From Rhodopseudomonas palustris HaA2 (GTDB lineage Bacteria; Pseudomonadota; Alphaproteobacteria; Rhizobiales; Xanthobacteraceae): a stretch of DNA of 64,000 nt. Under the pieces are notes generated by a model, which worked only from the letters and a program-made list of their open reading frames with translations, was not told the DNA's origin and did not search any database. The translations under genes were made by a program, and so were the position numbers. Shown piece by piece: positions 18,131-29,414 of the stretch (positions are counted from its first letter, which is position 1; each line of letters opens with the position of its first letter). Where the stretch lies: contig NC_007778.1 of NCBI RefSeq assembly GCF_000013365.1, positions 1,178,001 to 1,242,000 of the forward strand, written 5' to 3'.

Positions 18131-19747
18131 CTATTCGGCCAGCCAAAGATCGTGCCAGGTCGACGACGCCCAGCGTGGATTATTGGAGGCATTGCGTGCC
18201 TTCGCGCTGATCACCGTGACGAACAATTGCTCAATCGGCATCCACAGCGGCAGCTCGCCATTGGCGCGGGTGACGAAGTCGGCATACAGCGCCTTGCGCT
18301 TGACCGGATCGACCTCGGTGGCGGCGTCGTCGATGATCTTGTCGATCGCCTCGTCCTTCCAGCCCCATTGATTGGTCCAGGGCGCGCCCTTGGGCTGGCC
18401 GGAGCGATACCACACCGTGGTCGAGACCGCGGGGTCGTTGCGATATTGATGCCAGCCGGTGGCGAGGTCGAAGGCGTGTTCGTCATAGACCTGCTTGAGG
18501 AAGCCGCCGCCGTCGTTGCGCACCACCTCGACCTGGATGCCGACTTCGCCCAGCGACTGCTGGATGAAGGTCGCCCACAGCGAGATGTCCTCGCCCCACG
18601 GCGCCGGCAAGAGCCGCAACGTGAGGCGGTTGCCGCCGGCGGCCGGCTTCAGCCCGGCCTCGTCGAGCAGCGCGATCGCCTTCTTCTTGTCGTACGGATA
18701 TTGCGGCGTGTTCGGGCCCGGATAGAAGTCGGTCGAGGTCGAGGGGATCGGCCCGGTGCCGAGCTTGGCGAAATCGCCGAGGAAGTTCTCGATGAAGAAC
18801 GGCACGTTGATCGCGTGCGCGATCGCCTTGCGGACGCGGATGTCCGACAGCTCCTTGCGGCGGAAGTTGAATTCCAGCGTGTTGGTGCGGGCGTTGCCCT
18901 CGTTGCCCTTGGTCGAGACGACGAAACGCTTGTCCTTGCCGAGCCGCGCCATGTCGGAGATCGTGAGACCCGAGAACGGGCTGAGATGCAGGCTGCCGGC
19001 TTCGAGCTGGGCCGCCGCCGCGGCGCGGTCGGTGATCACCCGCCAGACGATGCGGTCGAGATAGGGCGCGTTCGGCCGCCAGTAATTGTCGTTGCGGTCG
19101 GCGATGATGTACTGGCCGCGCTCGTATTTGTTGAACTTGAACGGGCCGGTGCCGATCGGCGCGAGATTGACCGGGTTCTGGCGGATGTCGCCGGTCTCGT
19201 AGATGTGCTTCGGCGAAATGTAGCCGAGGTCGGGCAGCGCGCGCAGCAGCAGGTTCAGCGGCATCGGCCGCTCGTAGCGGAAGATCGCGGTCTGCGGATC
19301 GGGGGTGTCGACCGCGGTCAGGAACAGCTGCAGCGTCGATCCGTAATTGAGGATCTTCTTCCACATGTTCATCGCGGTGAAGGCGACGTCCTCGGAGGTG
19401 AACGGCTTGCCGTCGTGCCAGGTGACGCCCTTGCGCAGCCGGAAGGTGATGGTCTTGCCGTCGGGCGTCGAGTCCCAGCTCTCGGCCAGCACGCCGACCG
19501 GATTGCCGGCGGCGTCGAGATCGACCAGCGGCTCCTGGATCTTGCCGCCGATGATGTAGACGCCGGTCGAGGCCTGCAAGCTGGGGTTGAGCTGGCGCTG
19601 CTCGGCGCCGTAATGAACGTTGAACACGCCGCCCTTGCGCGGCGTTTCCTGCGCGAACGCCCGCATCGGATTGATCACATTGGCGGCGATGGCGGCCGAC
19701 GTCAGCAGGACGGTCCGGCGGTTGATCTCGAAGCGCGAAAGGGCCAT
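18131..19747 (-). CDS. Periplasmic substrate-binding protein, family 5 (peptide/nickel/opine)
   Basis: The 538-residue protein begins MALSRFEINRRTVLLTSAAI, an exported leader with a Tat-like twin arginine. It continues with the SBP_bac_5 features AESWDSTPDGKTITFRLRKGVTWHDG and DVAFT. It captures substrate in the periplasm for the permease pair encoded next. AGGAG precedes the ATG at 19747. It is the first gene of the four-gene importer operon (18131 down to 14660). It follows cysNC by 156 nt on the same strand, so read-through from the sulfur genes is possible. Ligand identity cannot be read from sequence alone. Confidence 0.9.
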   Translation of the reverse strand: MALSRFEINRRTVLLTSAAIAANVINPMRAFAQETPRKGGVFNVHYGAEQRQLNPSLQASTGVYIIGGKIQEPLVDLDAAGNPVGVLAESWDSTPDGKTITFRLRKGVTWHDGKPFTSEDVAFTAMNMWKKILNYGSTLQLFLTAVDTPDPQTAIFRYERPMPLNLLLRALPDLGYISPKHIYETGDIRQNPVNLAPIGTGPFKFNKYERGQYIIADRNDNYWRPNAPYLDRIVWRVITDRAAAAAQLEAGSLHLSPFSGLTISDMARLGKDKRFVVSTKGNEGNARTNTLEFNFRRKELSDIRVRKAIAHAINVPFFIENFLGDFAKLGTGPIPSTSTDFYPGPNTPQYPYDKKKAIALLDEAGLKPAAGGNRLTLRLLPAPWGEDISLWATFIQQSLGEVGIQVEVVRNDGGGFLKQVYDEHAFDLATGWHQYRNDPAVSTTVWYRSGQPKGAPWTNQWGWKDEAIDKIIDDAATEVDPVKRKALYADFVTRANGELPLWMPIEQLFVTVISAKARNASNNPRWASSTWHDLWLAE

Positions 19748-19903
19748 GCGGTCTCCTGGAGTGATGCTGCAGTGCGAGGTCGAGTCATAAGACGATACGA
19801 GACCGCCGCCGATCAAGCCATTTCTAATGGCGGCCCGCTCCGGCAAGATTCTGCTGCCGGATGCGCAAGGCGTGAATGATCAGTTTCGGCGGTCGGAAGG
19901 CGA

Positions 19904-21832
19904 TCAGATGTTCGCGGCGAGATCGACCAGTTCGTCGACCAGCACGCCGCTGCGCGCCAGCATCGCCTCGATCGTGTCGGCGGCTTCGGCCACGGTCTGC
20001 GCCGAGGTGTCGAGCACCAGTTCGCTCGCGGTCGGCGGCTGATAGTCGTTGCCGATCCCGGTGAAGTTCTGCAGCGCGCCGGCGCGGGCCTTCGCGTAGT
20101 GGCCCTTGGGGTCGCGCTGCTCGCAGATTTCGGCCGGCGTCGCGACATGGATTTCGCGGAAGCGGTCGCCGGCGATGCGGCGGGCGGCGGCGCGATCGTC
20201 CAGCGCCGGCGACACCGCGGCGACGATGGCGATGTGGCCGTTGGTGGCGAGATGCGCGGCGATCTCGGCGAGGCGGCGGATGTTCTCGGCGCGGTCGTGC
20301 GGCGCAAAGCCGAGGTCGCTGTTGAGCCCGGCGCGCAGCGTGTCGCCGTCGAGTAGGATCGGCGAGCCGCCGCGGTCGAACAGCCGGCGCTCGATCGCCT
20401 TGGCCAGCGTCGATTTGCCGGAGCCCGGCAGGCCGGTGAACCACAGCACCGCGCCATTGTGGCGGAAGCGCGCGACGCGTTCGTCCGGCCGCAGCGCGGA
20501 GTCCACCGGCACGATGTCGGCGCTCGCGGCGCGCTGGCCCGAGTCGACGCTGAGCACCAGCCCGCCGCCGGCGATCCGGCCGCCGATTTCGATCACCAGC
20601 CGGCCGCTGCGCGGAAACGCCTCGGCCGGATCGGCCGCCACCGGCTGCGCCAGCGACAGGTCGATCTCCCCGACATGATTGCGCCGGATCGCGGTCGCGG
20701 CCTCGCTGGCGAGTTCGCCCGGATCGACCGCCTTCTCGATCGCCACCACGGTGGCGCGGGTCTCGCGGGTGCCGAGCCGCACCAGCAGCGAGGCGCCGGC
20801 TTCGAGCGGCTGATCGTGCAGCCAGAAGATCCGCGCGCGCAGCCGCCGCGTATCGCGCGGCGCGGCGCCGACATGGCCGATGACGTCGCCGCGTTCGACG
20901 AACAATTCGCGGTCGAGCGTGATGCCGACCGAGCGGCCGGCGCCCTGCGGTCCTTCGACCGGCGTCACCGGCCAGCTCTCGACCGATTTGATCTTCGCGA
21001 TCTTGCCGGCCGGCATGATCACGATGTCGTCGCCCGCCTGCAGCCGGCCGGATTCGATGCGGCCGGCGACGATGCGGCGGTCGTCGAATTTGTAGATCGC
21101 CTGCACCGGTAGCCGCAGCGCGAGCAGATCGAGCGGCTGCGACGGCGTCAGCGCATCCAGCGCCTCGACCACGGTCGGGCCGACATACCAGGCGATGTTG
21201 GCGGTGCGCTCGGCGACGCCGTCGCCGTCGCGCGCCGAGATCGGGATCACCGCCGTCGGGGTCACGCCGAGCCCGATCAGATGTGCGCTGATTTCGTCGC
21301 TGATCGCGCCGAACCGCTCGGCCGAAAAGTCGACGCGGTCCATCTTGTTGACCACCACCGCGACCTGCTTGATGCCGAGCAGTTGCAACAGATAGCCGTG
21401 CCGCCGCGTCTGGTCGCGGACGCCTTCGAGCGCGTCGATGATCAGCACCGCGCCGTCGGCCTGCGAGGCGCCGGTGATCATGTTGCGCAGGAATTCGGCG
21501 TGGCCGGGCGCGTCGATCAGCACGACGTCGCGCGAGCGGGTGCGGAAGGAGATCTGCGTGGTGTCGATGGTGATGCCCTGATCGCGCTCGGTCTGCAGCG
21601 CATCCAGCAGGAACGACCATTCGAACGGCATGCCGCGCCGGGCGCTGACCGCTTTCAGCATCTCCAGCTTGCCGTCCGGCAGCGAGCCGGTCTCGTGCAG
21701 CAGCCGGCCGACCAGCGTCGATTTGCCGTGGTCGACATGGCCGACGATGACGATGCGCACCAAGGGGCGCGTGGTGCCGTTCGGCGTGGAGAGCGTGGCG
21801 GGCGGGACGGCGATGGTCATGGCGTCACTCAT
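19904..21832 (-). CDS. cysNC: Bifunctional sulfate adenylyltransferase large subunit / APS kinase
   Basis: The 642-residue fusion has an N-terminal CysN translational-GTPase-like domain with the G1 loop GHVDHGKST at residues 31-39 and the G3/G4 motifs DAPGH and NKMD. Beta-barrel domains follow. The C-terminal APS kinase has a P-loop GLPGSGKST at 467-475. CysN with CysD makes adenosine 5'-phosphosulfate from sulfate and ATP, driven by GTP hydrolysis; the kinase domain phosphorylates it to PAPS. The NodQ-like fusion is usual in rhizobia. It lies 31 nt after cysD on the same strand. Confidence 0.95.
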   Translation of the reverse strand: MSDAMTIAVPPATLSTPNGTTRPLVRIVIVGHVDHGKSTLVGRLLHETGSLPDGKLEMLKAVSARRGMPFEWSFLLDALQTERDQGITIDTTQISFRTRSRDVVLIDAPGHAEFLRNMITGASQADGAVLIIDALEGVRDQTRRHGYLLQLLGIKQVAVVVNKMDRVDFSAERFGAISDEISAHLIGLGVTPTAVIPISARDGDGVAERTANIAWYVGPTVVEALDALTPSQPLDLLALRLPVQAIYKFDDRRIVAGRIESGRLQAGDDIVIMPAGKIAKIKSVESWPVTPVEGPQGAGRSVGITLDRELFVERGDVIGHVGAAPRDTRRLRARIFWLHDQPLEAGASLLVRLGTRETRATVVAIEKAVDPGELASEAATAIRRNHVGEIDLSLAQPVAADPAEAFPRSGRLVIEIGGRIAGGGLVLSVDSGQRAASADIVPVDSALRPDERVARFRHNGAVLWFTGLPGSGKSTLAKAIERRLFDRGGSPILLDGDTLRAGLNSDLGFAPHDRAENIRRLAEIAAHLATNGHIAIVAAVSPALDDRAAARRIAGDRFREIHVATPAEICEQRDPKGHYAKARAGALQNFTGIGNDYQPPTASELVLDTSAQTVAEAADTIEAMLARSGVLVDELVDLAANI

Positions 21833-21863
21833 TGTCGGACATCACTTGGTGCGAAGTCACAGC

Positions 21864-22739
21864 TCACAGATAACCGGCGACGCGAAGCCGCTCGAACGCG
21901 TCCTCGGTCTCGTGGTCGAGCGCGCGGCCGGCGCGCTCCGGCACCTTGGTGGTCTGCAATTCGTGCAGGATCTCGTCGATCGACGAGGCGTGCGACGCCA
22001 CCGGGAAGGTGATGTCCTGGTCGCCGAGCGAGCGATAGCGCTTGCCGTCCTTGGCCAGATACAGCGGGATGATCGGGATGTTCTCGCGCTTGGTGTAGGC
22101 CCAGATGTCGGCCTCGGTCCAATGCAGGATGGGGTGAATACGCAAGTGAGCGCCGGGCGGCGGCGAGGCGTTGAACTGGTCCCAGAATTCCGGCGGCTGA
22201 TCGCGCACGTCCCAGCCGCCCTCGGTGCCGCGCGGCGAGAACACGCGTTCTTTGGCGCGGGTCGCCTCCTCGTCGCGGCGGATGCCGGCGATCAGTCCGT
22301 CGAAGCCGTATTTGGCCAGCGCCAGCTTCAAGCCTTCGGTCTTGCGCGCCGCCGAGCGCGCCGCCGGCGGCAGGGTCGGATCGACGCTGTCGATCGGCGG
22401 GCAGGGATCGACGCGCAAATCGAGATCCCACTCCTTCGCGTAGTGTTCGCGGAAGGCGTACATCTCAGGAAACTTCTTGCCGGTGTCGACGTGCAGCGCC
22501 GGGAACGGCACCTTGCCGAAGAACGCCTTGCGCGCCAGCCAGATCATCACGTTGGAATCTTTGCCGAGCGACCACAGCAGTGCCAGCTTCTTCAGCCGCG
22601 CAAAACCTTCACGGAATATGTAGATGCTCTGCGCTTCCAGCGCGTCGAGATGATCCATCGGGCGGAGCTGTTCGCGCGGGTCGAGATCGGCGAACGACAC
22701 CGGCTTGGCGGCGAGGGGGTCGCGGGCGGCGAGGGTCAT
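21864..22739 (-). CDS. cysD: Sulfate adenylyltransferase small subunit
   Basis: The 291-residue protein belongs to the PAPS-reductase-like PP-loop family. It has the variant ATP-binding loop LLWSLGKDSNVM, then HVDTGKKFPEMYAFR and the CysD-typical ESIYIFRE-like segment (QSIYIFREGF). With CysN it forms ATP sulfurylase, the first committed step of sulfate assimilation. It starts an operon with cysNC and is divergent from cysH, with a 287-nt gap that carries two operator-like palindromes. The length is normal for the family. Confidence 0.95.
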   Translation of the reverse strand: MTLAARDPLAAKPVSFADLDPREQLRPMDHLDALEAQSIYIFREGFARLKKLALLWSLGKDSNVMIWLARKAFFGKVPFPALHVDTGKKFPEMYAFREHYAKEWDLDLRVDPCPPIDSVDPTLPPAARSAARKTEGLKLALAKYGFDGLIAGIRRDEEATRAKERVFSPRGTEGGWDVRDQPPEFWDQFNASPPPGAHLRIHPILHWTEADIWAYTKRENIPIIPLYLAKDGKRYRSLGDQDITFPVASHASSIDEILHELQTTKVPERAGRALDHETEDAFERLRVAGYL

Positions 22740-22886
22740 TCACAGCTCCCGGAATTGGCTGATCCGCATCGCCGCGGACCCGTCGTGGTGGCGCCGCGCG
22801 ACGTCGCTGGGGTCGTCAGGAGAACGAACATCTCTGTCGCACGCTGGTTGGGGATAGAATTGCTAGAACGGAGGCCGCGAATAGAA

Positions 22887-22899
22887 AGAATAATTTTCT
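22887..22899. promoter_or_regulatory. AT-rich palindrome 1 in the cysD/cysH divergent promoter region
   Basis: AGAA-TAATT-TTCT is an AT-rich inverted repeat inside a GC-rich genome. A near mirror copy lies 41 bp away (centre to centre), about four helical turns. It probably binds a regulator of sulfate assimilation; the regulator is unknown. Confidence 0.5.
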
Positions 22900-22926
22900 C
22901 AATACGCGGCTTGCAAGATACTTAGA

Positions 22927-22941
22927 TAGAAAATAATTCTA
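22927..22941. promoter_or_regulatory. AT-rich palindrome 2 in the cysD/cysH divergent promoter region
   Basis: TAGAA-AATAA-TTCTA has perfect 5-bp arms. Read on the other strand its core nearly matches palindrome 1, differing at one base. It lies 86 nt before the cysH start. Confidence 0.5.
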
Positions 22942-23026
22942 GTCAATCCTCCTTCGGATCATTCGGCGCCGGCAGTCGCGGTTTTGGTGTTTGAATGGCA
23001 GCCGCCGCGATCAGGACGTAACGAGC

Positions 23027-23761
23027 ATGAGTGAACTGGCGCAGTCCGTGTCTTTGCCGTCGGCGAACCCGTCCGAGGCGCGTGCGCGCGACCTCGACGC
23101 GGCGCTGCGCGCTGCGTCGCCGCCGGAGATCATCGCCGCGGCGCTGCGCGAGGTCGGCCGCGACAGGCTCGCGCTGGTGTCGTCGTTCGGCACCGAATCG
23201 GCGGCGTTGCTGAAAGTGATGGCCGATGTCGATCCGGCGATCCCGGTGGTGTTTCTCGACACCGGCTGGCTGTTCGCCGAGACGCTGGCCTATCGCGACA
23301 CGCTGATCGATCAGCTCGGGCTCACCGACGTGCGCTCGATCAAGCCGCTGGATGCCGATCTCGATCGCGACGATCCGGCGCGCGATCTGTGGTTCTCCGA
23401 TCCGGACCAATGCTGCTTCATCCGCAAGGTCGAGCCGCTGCGCCGCGCGCTGGCGCCGTTCGAGGCGTGGCTCAACGGCCGCAAGCGCTTCCAGGGCGGC
23501 GCCCGCGCCGAGATCCCGGTGGTCGAAGCCGACGGCGTGCGGATGAAGTTCAATCCGTTCGCCAACGTTTCGCGCGAGGACATCAACGCGATCTATGCGC
23601 TCGGCAAGCTGCCGCCGCATCCGCTGCTGGCGTCGGGCTTTCTGTCGGTCGGCTGCATGCCGTGCACCAGCCGCGCCGAGTCGGACCAGGATACGCGCTC
23701 CGGCCGTTGGCAGGGCCGCGGCAAGACGGAATGCGGCATTCACACGATGAAGACGTCGTAG
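23027..23761 (+). CDS. cysH: Adenylyl-sulfate reductase (assimilatory, [4Fe-4S] type)
   Basis: The 244-residue protein has the PP-loop-like [12 protein letters not shown] and FLDTGWLF of the CysH family. Its four iron-sulfur cysteines are present as Cys129-Cys130 and Cys210/Cys213 (SVGCMPC). That marks the plant/bacterial APS-reducing type rather than the enterobacterial PAPS type. The C-terminal catalytic cysteine is Cys236 in GKTECGIH. It reduces APS to sulfite and AMP using thioredoxin. The ATG at 23027 has AGGA about 10 nt upstream. It is divergent from cysD and followed after 124 nt by the sulfate-binding protein gene. The substrate choice (APS) is inferred from the cysteines. Confidence 0.93.
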   Translation: MSELAQSVSLPSANPSEARARDLDAALRAASPPEIIAAALREVGRDRLALVSSFGTESAALLKVMADVDPAIPVVFLDTGWLFAETLAYRDTLIDQLGLTDVRSIKPLDADLDRDDPARDLWFSDPDQCCFIRKVEPLRRALAPFEAWLNGRKRFQGGARAEIPVVEADGVRMKFNPFANVSREDINAIYALGKLPPHPLLASGFLSVGCMPCTSRAESDQDTRSGRWQGRGKTECGIHTMKTS

Positions 23762-23885
23762 CAGATTGCTGTCGGCGCGAAGCCGACAAAGAAATGCCGT
23801 TTCATTGACTTGCGATGGTTTGTTGACGAGCTTCGTACCTCCTCCGCAGACGACGCGGATGTCGTCCGGACAAAGGAGATTCGAG

Positions 23886-24869
23886 ATGTTTCGCCGAATT
23901 GTTCCGCTGCTCGCCGGCCTGATGGTCGCGACCTCCGCGCAGGCCGCCGACGTGTCGCTGCTCAACGTCTCGTACGACCCGACCCGCGAACTCTACAGCG
24001 AGTTCAACAAATCCTTCGCCGCCGCGTATCAGAAGGAAACCGGCGACACCGTCACGATCAAGCAGTCGCACGGCGGCTCCGGCTCGCAGGCGCGCTCGGT
24101 GATCGACGGTCTGCAGGCCGACGTCGTGACGCTGGCGCTGGCCTACGACATCGACGCGATCGCCAACAAGGGGCTGCTGACCAAGGACTGGCAGAAGCGT
24201 CTGCCGCAGAATGCGTCGCCCTACACCTCGACCATCGTGTTCCTGGTGCGCAAGGGCAATCCGAAGGGCATCAAGGACTGGCACGATCTGATCAGGCCCG
24301 GAATCAGCGTGATCACGCCGAACCCGAAGACCTCCGGCGGCGCGCGCTGGAATTATCTGGCGGCCTGGGGCTACGCGCTGAAGACGGAGGGATCGGAGGA
24401 CAAGGCGCGCGACTTCGTCGGGAACATTTACAAGAATGTGCCGGTGCTGGACACCGGCGCCCGCGGCGCGACCATGACCTTCGTCCAGCGTGGCGTCGGC
24501 GACGTGCTGCTGGCGTGGGAGAACGAGGCATTCCTGGCGGTCAAGGAATTCGGCAAGGACAGATTCGAGATCGTGGTGCCGTCGATCTCGATTCGCGCCG
24601 AGCCGCCGGTGGCGCTGGTCGACAGCGTGGTCGACAAGAAAGGTACCCGGGCAGTGGCCGAAGCCTATCTGCAGTATTGGTACACCAAGGAAGGTCAGGA
24701 AATCGCCGCACGGAACTTCTATCGTCCGCGCGATTCGGAGATTGCCAACAAGCACGCCTTCGCGAAGGTCGAGTTGTTCACCATCGACGAATTGTTCGGC
24801 GGCTGGACCAAGGCGCAGACGACGCACTTCACCGACGGTGGGGTGTTCGACAAGATCTACAAGAACTGA
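23886..24869 (+). CDS. Periplasmic sulfate-binding protein
   Basis: The 327-residue protein has a signal peptide ([20 protein letters not shown]) and then the family signature [20 protein letters not shown]. Further typical segments are [22 protein letters not shown] and [19 protein letters not shown]. It binds sulfate or thiosulfate in the periplasm for the CysTWA transporter encoded downstream. AGGAG precedes the ATG at 23886. Its family name could be Sbp or CysP; sequence alone does not separate them here. A repeat-filled gap of about 260 nt follows before cysT. Confidence 0.93.
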   Translation: MFRRIVPLLAGLMVATSAQAADVSLLNVSYDPTRELYSEFNKSFAAAYQKETGDTVTIKQSHGGSGSQARSVIDGLQADVVTLALAYDIDAIANKGLLTKDWQKRLPQNASPYTSTIVFLVRKGNPKGIKDWHDLIRPGISVITPNPKTSGGARWNYLAAWGYALKTEGSEDKARDFVGNIYKNVPVLDTGARGATMTFVQRGVGDVLLAWENEAFLAVKEFGKDRFEIVVPSISIRAEPPVALVDSVVDKKGTRAVAEAYLQYWYTKEGQEIAARNFYRPRDSEIANKHAFAKVELFTIDELFGGWTKAQTTHFTDGGVFDKIYKN

Positions 24870-24931
24870 GCGACGCGATCGCCGTGCGATCGATTTTGGG
24901 GGATGATGTGCTTCGCAGCAATCACAGCGCG

Positions 24932-25078
24932 CTCCCTCTCCCCGCCCGCGGGGAGAGGGCCCGGGTGAGGGGGCGTTTCCACGAGTCTGAGCCGCTCGGC
25001 CGTGTGGAGACGCCCCCTCACCCGCCGCGCATCTGGCGATGCGCGTCGACCTCTCCCCGCAGGCGGGGAGAGGTGAGG
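24932..25078. repeat. Palindromic intergenic repeat, family D copy 1
   Basis: CCCTCTCCCCGCC...GCGGGGAGAGGG is followed by GGTGAGGGGGCG, then the mirrored CGCCCCCTCAC...CCTCTCCCCGC...GCGGGGAGAGG. It lies inside the sulfate transport operon, between the binding-protein gene and cysT. Copies of the family occur at 33941 and, more diverged, 43452. Confidence 0.85.
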
Positions 25079-25128
25079 TTGCGCTCGGCGAACGCTGTCG
25101 TTCGTCCGGCGCGCCGTCGTGTGCTGCA

Positions 25129-25965
25129 GTGAGCGCGATCGCACGACGACGGTCGTTGCCGGGCTTCGGCCTCACCATGGGCCTGACCCTGATGTGGCTG
25201 TCGCTGATGATCCTGATTCCGCTGGCCGGGCTGTTCGTGAAGACGGCCGAACTCAGCCTCTCCGAATTCTGGGCGACGGTGACCGCGCCGCGCACGCTGC
25301 ATGCCTTGAAGATCTCGTTCGGGCTGGCCTTCGCCGCCGCCTGCGTCAATCTGGTCGCCGGCCTGCTGATCGTCTGGGCGCTGGTGCGTTACAGCTTCCC
25401 CGGCCGGCGGATCTTCGACGCCATCGTCGACATCCCGTTCGCGCTGCCGACCGCGGTCGCCGGCATCGCGCTGACGACGCTGTTCGCGCAGAACGGCTGG
25501 CTCGGCGCGCCGCTCGCCGAACTCGGCATCAAGGTGGCGTTCACGCCGCTCGGGATTTTTCTGGCGATGGTGTTCATCGGGATTCCGTTCGTGGTGCGCA
25601 CCGTGCAGCCGGTGCTGATCGATCTCGACGCCGAACTCGAGGAGGCCGCGGAATCGCTCGGGGCGTCGCGGCTACAGACCATCCGCCGCGTCATCCTGCC
25701 GTCGCTGACGCCGGCGGTGATGACCGGCTTCGCGCTCGCCTTCGCCCGCGCGGTCGGCGAATACGGTTCGGTGATCTTCATCGCCGGCAACCTGCCCAAC
25801 GTCTCGGAGATCGCGCCGCTGCTGATCGTGATCCGGCTGGCGGAGTTCCGCTATGCCGACGCCACCGCGATCGCGGTGGTGATGCTGCTCTTCTCCTTCC
25901 TGATCATTCTCGTTCTGAACCGGCTGCAGCATTGGGCGCAGACCCGGTCGCTGGCGGGAGCGTGA
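25129..25965 (+). CDS. cysT: Sulfate ABC transporter permease CysT
   Basis: The 278-residue inner-membrane protein has six predicted helices. The family loops are [37 protein letters not shown] (the EAA motif) and [14 protein letters not shown]. It forms half the sulfate channel with CysW. The frame stays open upstream across the repeat element, but GTG at 25129 is the first start lying beyond it and gives the expected N-terminus. The Shine-Dalgarno is weak. cysW follows after 4 nt. Confidence 0.92.
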   Translation: MSAIARRRSLPGFGLTMGLTLMWLSLMILIPLAGLFVKTAELSLSEFWATVTAPRTLHALKISFGLAFAAACVNLVAGLLIVWALVRYSFPGRRIFDAIVDIPFALPTAVAGIALTTLFAQNGWLGAPLAELGIKVAFTPLGIFLAMVFIGIPFVVRTVQPVLIDLDAELEEAAESLGASRLQTIRRVILPSLTPAVMTGFALAFARAVGEYGSVIFIAGNLPNVSEIAPLLIVIRLAEFRYADATAIAVVMLLFSFLIILVLNRLQHWAQTRSLAGA

Positions 25966-25969
25966 GGCG

Positions 25970-26879
25970 ATGACGCTGGTCGCGACCACATCCGTGAGGC
26001 GCTCCCCGCGCAAGCCTGCCGTCGCGGCCGGCGCACGTGCCGGGCAGCCGGCGCGGCGCCCGGCGCATGGCGAGCCGGCCTGGGTGCGCCTGCTGATCAT
26101 CGGCTTCGCCGTGAGTTTTCTCACCGTCTTCGTGGTGCTGCCGCTGATCCTGGTGTTCTCGGAGGCGCTGTCGAAGGGCGTCTCGTTCTATCTCGACGCG
26201 CTGGCGGGAGACGAAGCGCTGGCGGCGATCCGGCTGACGCTGGTCGCGGCGGCGATCTCGGTCGGGCTCAATCTGGTGTTCGGCGTGATCGCCGCCTGGG
26301 CGATCGCGAAGTTCGAGTTTCGCGGCAAGACGCTGCTGATCACGCTGATCGATCTGCCGTTCTCGGTCAGCCCGGTGATCTCCGGCCTGGTATTCGTGCT
26401 GCTGTTCGGCGCGCAGGGCTTTGTCGGCCCGTGGCTGATGGCCCACGACGTGCGAATCCTGTTCGCGCTGCCGGCGATCGTGCTGGCGACCACCTTCGTG
26501 ACCTTCCCGTTCGTCGCGCGCGAACTGATCCCGCTGATGCAGGAGCAGGGCCAGCACGAGGAAGAAGCCGCGATCTCGCTCGGCGCCAGCGGCTGGAAAA
26601 CCTTCTGGCGGGTGACGCTGCCGAACATCAAATGGGGCCTGCTGTACGGCGTGCTGCTGTGCAATGCGCGGGCGATGGGCGAGTTCGGCGCGGTGTCGGT
26701 GGTGTCGGGTCACATCCGCGGCGAGACCAACACCATGCCGCTGCTGGTCGAAATTCTCTACAACGAGTATCAGATGGTCGCCGCCTTCGCGATCGCCTCG
26801 CTGCTGGCGCTGCTGGCGCTGGTGACGCTGATCGTCAAGACCATCTTGGAAGGCCGTATCGAGGAAGGGCTGCACACCG

Positions 26880-26890
<11 letters not shown>
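25970..26890 (+). CDS. cysW: Sulfate ABC transporter permease CysW
   Basis: The 306-residue protein has a basic, Ala-rich N-terminal tail of about 35 residues and then six membrane segments. The EAA loop is [24 protein letters not shown], and [20 protein letters not shown] is typical of CysW. It pairs with CysT to form the sulfate/thiosulfate channel. GAGG lies just before the ATG at 25970, and its end overlaps cysA by 11 nt. Confidence 0.93.
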
Positions 26891-27926
<1,036 letters not shown>

Positions 27927-27939
27927 CCAATCCGCGGAA

Positions 27940-28797
27940 CTACACGAGCAGGAAGTCGCGGATCAGCCGCAGCACCTCGTCGGGCCTGTCGTGCTGCAGC
28001 CAGTGCCCGGCGCCGGCGACGGTCTCGGCGCGCGCCTGTGGGAAATGATCGGCGATCCCCGCTTCGGCCGCATCGGAGAGAAAACTCTCGCCGGCGAACA
28101 GCAGCAGCGTCGGGCAGGTGATGCGGCCCCACAGCGCGACGTGATCGTCCGGCCACAGCCGGTGCGGCGCCATCACCCGCTGATGCGGATCGAACTTCCA
28201 GGAGTAGCTGCCGTCGTCGTTCTGCTTCACGCCGTAAGTGGCCAGATGCAGCGCCAGCTCCGGCGCCAGCCGCTTGTTGTGCGCCTGCATCTGCGCGGCC
28301 GCCTCGGCGATGTCGCGATAGCGCCGCGGCTCGCGGTTCTCGAGCGCTTCGAGCTGGCCGATCCATTTGCGGGTGCGCTCGTGCACCGGCGGCTTCGCCG
28401 CATCCGGCCTCACGGTGACGCCGTCGAGCACGACCAGCCGCGCGACCTGCTCGGGAAAGGTGCCGGCATAGATCAGGCTCACCATGCCGCCCATCGAATG
28501 GCCGACGATCGTGATCGGCCCGCGGCCTTCGAACGCCGGCAGCCGGGTGAGGTCGTAGACATATTCCGGCAGGCTGTAGCTGCCGCCGAGCGTCCAGTCG
28601 GAATCGCCGTGGCCGCGCAGATCCGGCGCGACGACGTGGAAATCCGCCCGCAGCGATCGCGCCAGGTGATCCCAGCTGCGCGCATGGTCGGCGCCGCCGT
28701 GGATCAGCAGCAGCGGCGGCGCGGTGTCGTTGCCCCAATCGGCGTAATGCAGCCGCAGCCCGTGCGACCGATAGAAGCGACTTTCCGGATTCTGCAT
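27940..28797 (-). CDS. Alpha/beta-fold hydrolase
   Basis: The 285-residue protein has the oxyanion segment LLIHGGADHARSWD, the nucleophile elbow VGHSMGGMVS, and GAGHWLQHDRPDEVL holding the likely catalytic His. Members include esterases, C-C hydrolases, epoxide hydrolases and haloalkane dehalogenases. The sequence does not identify the substrate. The ATG at 28797 starts a typical short N-terminus. It is convergent with cysA and divergent from the ArsR-type regulator gene. Confidence 0.85.
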   Translation of the reverse strand: MQNPESRFYRSHGLRLHYADWGNDTAPPLLLIHGGADHARSWDHLARSLRADFHVVAPDLRGHGDSDWTLGGSYSLPEYVYDLTRLPAFEGRGPITIVGHSMGGMVSLIYAGTFPEQVARLVVLDGVTVRPDAAKPPVHERTRKWIGQLEALENREPRRYRDIAEAAAQMQAHNKRLAPELALHLATYGVKQNDDGSYSWKFDPHQRVMAPHRLWPDDHVALWGRITCPTLLLFAGESFLSDAAEAGIADHFPQARAETVAGAGHWLQHDRPDEVLRLIRDFLLV

Positions 28798-28970
28798 GGT
28801 CTCTCGCGAATGAATCTGCCGGGCCGTCGCGCGCGGGGCGCGATGACGCGCGCGTGGTGGCGCAACAACAGGCTTGCTCAGGCGACTATGGGTTGCAACA
28901 TCGGATCGATCGTCGGATTATCCTACGAGCGGTGAATTTCCAACTCCCTGTTCCTGCAAGAGGCGAACCG

Positions 28971-29396
28971 ATGCCCGTGCCGAAGCGAGCCCGGAGACCA
29001 TCGACCGATGGGCTTACGCATGTCGACACCGGCGAGCTGCGCGACAACGCGTTGGTCGCCAGTGAATTCCTCAAGACGTTGTCGAACCCGTCGCGGCTGG
29101 TGATGCTGTGCCTGCTCGCCGAGGGCGAGAGGTCGGTGTCGGAACTCGCAACCACGCTGGACGAGCGTCAGCCGACGGTGTCGCAGCAGCTCGCGCGGCT
29201 GCGCGGCGAGCGGCTGGTGGAGACCCGCCGCGACGGGCAGCAGGTGTTCTATTCGCTCGCGAGCGATGAAGTCCGCAGCCTGATTCTCGTGCTGCACGCG
29301 ATCTTCTGCGCCAAGCCGCGCGGCAAGGCGGCCAAGGTCACGGTGCTGCGGCCGGTCAAGACGGTCGCCGCGAAGAAGACCGCCGCGCGCCGATAG
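28971..29396 (+). CDS. ArsR-family regulator of SqrR/BigR type (persulfide sensor candidate)
   Basis: The 141-residue winged-helix protein has LKTLSNPSRLVMLCLLAEGERSV-like helix 2 residues and the recognition helix TVSQQLARLRGERLV. It has two lone cysteines, Cys47 and Cys113, 66 residues apart. That is the spacing of the redox pair in Rhodobacter SqrR (41/107) and of BigR. Those repressors form intramolecular di- or polysulfide bonds in response to reactive sulfur and derepress sulfide-oxidising genes. A rhodanese and an SQR-like flavoprotein follow immediately on the other strand. The ATG at 28971 has AAGAGG upstream. The basic Lys/Ala-rich tail may aid DNA binding. Confidence 0.82.
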   Translation: MPVPKRARRPSTDGLTHVDTGELRDNALVASEFLKTLSNPSRLVMLCLLAEGERSVSELATTLDERQPTVSQQLARLRGERLVETRRDGQQVFYSLASDEVRSLILVLHAIFCAKPRGKAAKVTVLRPVKTVAAKKTAARR

Positions 29397-29414
29397 CTCG
29401 GAGCGGAGCGGCGA

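Noticed and set aside
23770-23788. Stem-loop TGTCGGC-GCGAA-GCCGACA after the cysH stop, considered as a terminator
   Set aside because: No T-run follows, and the next gene belongs to the same pathway in the same direction; at most a weak processing hairpin.
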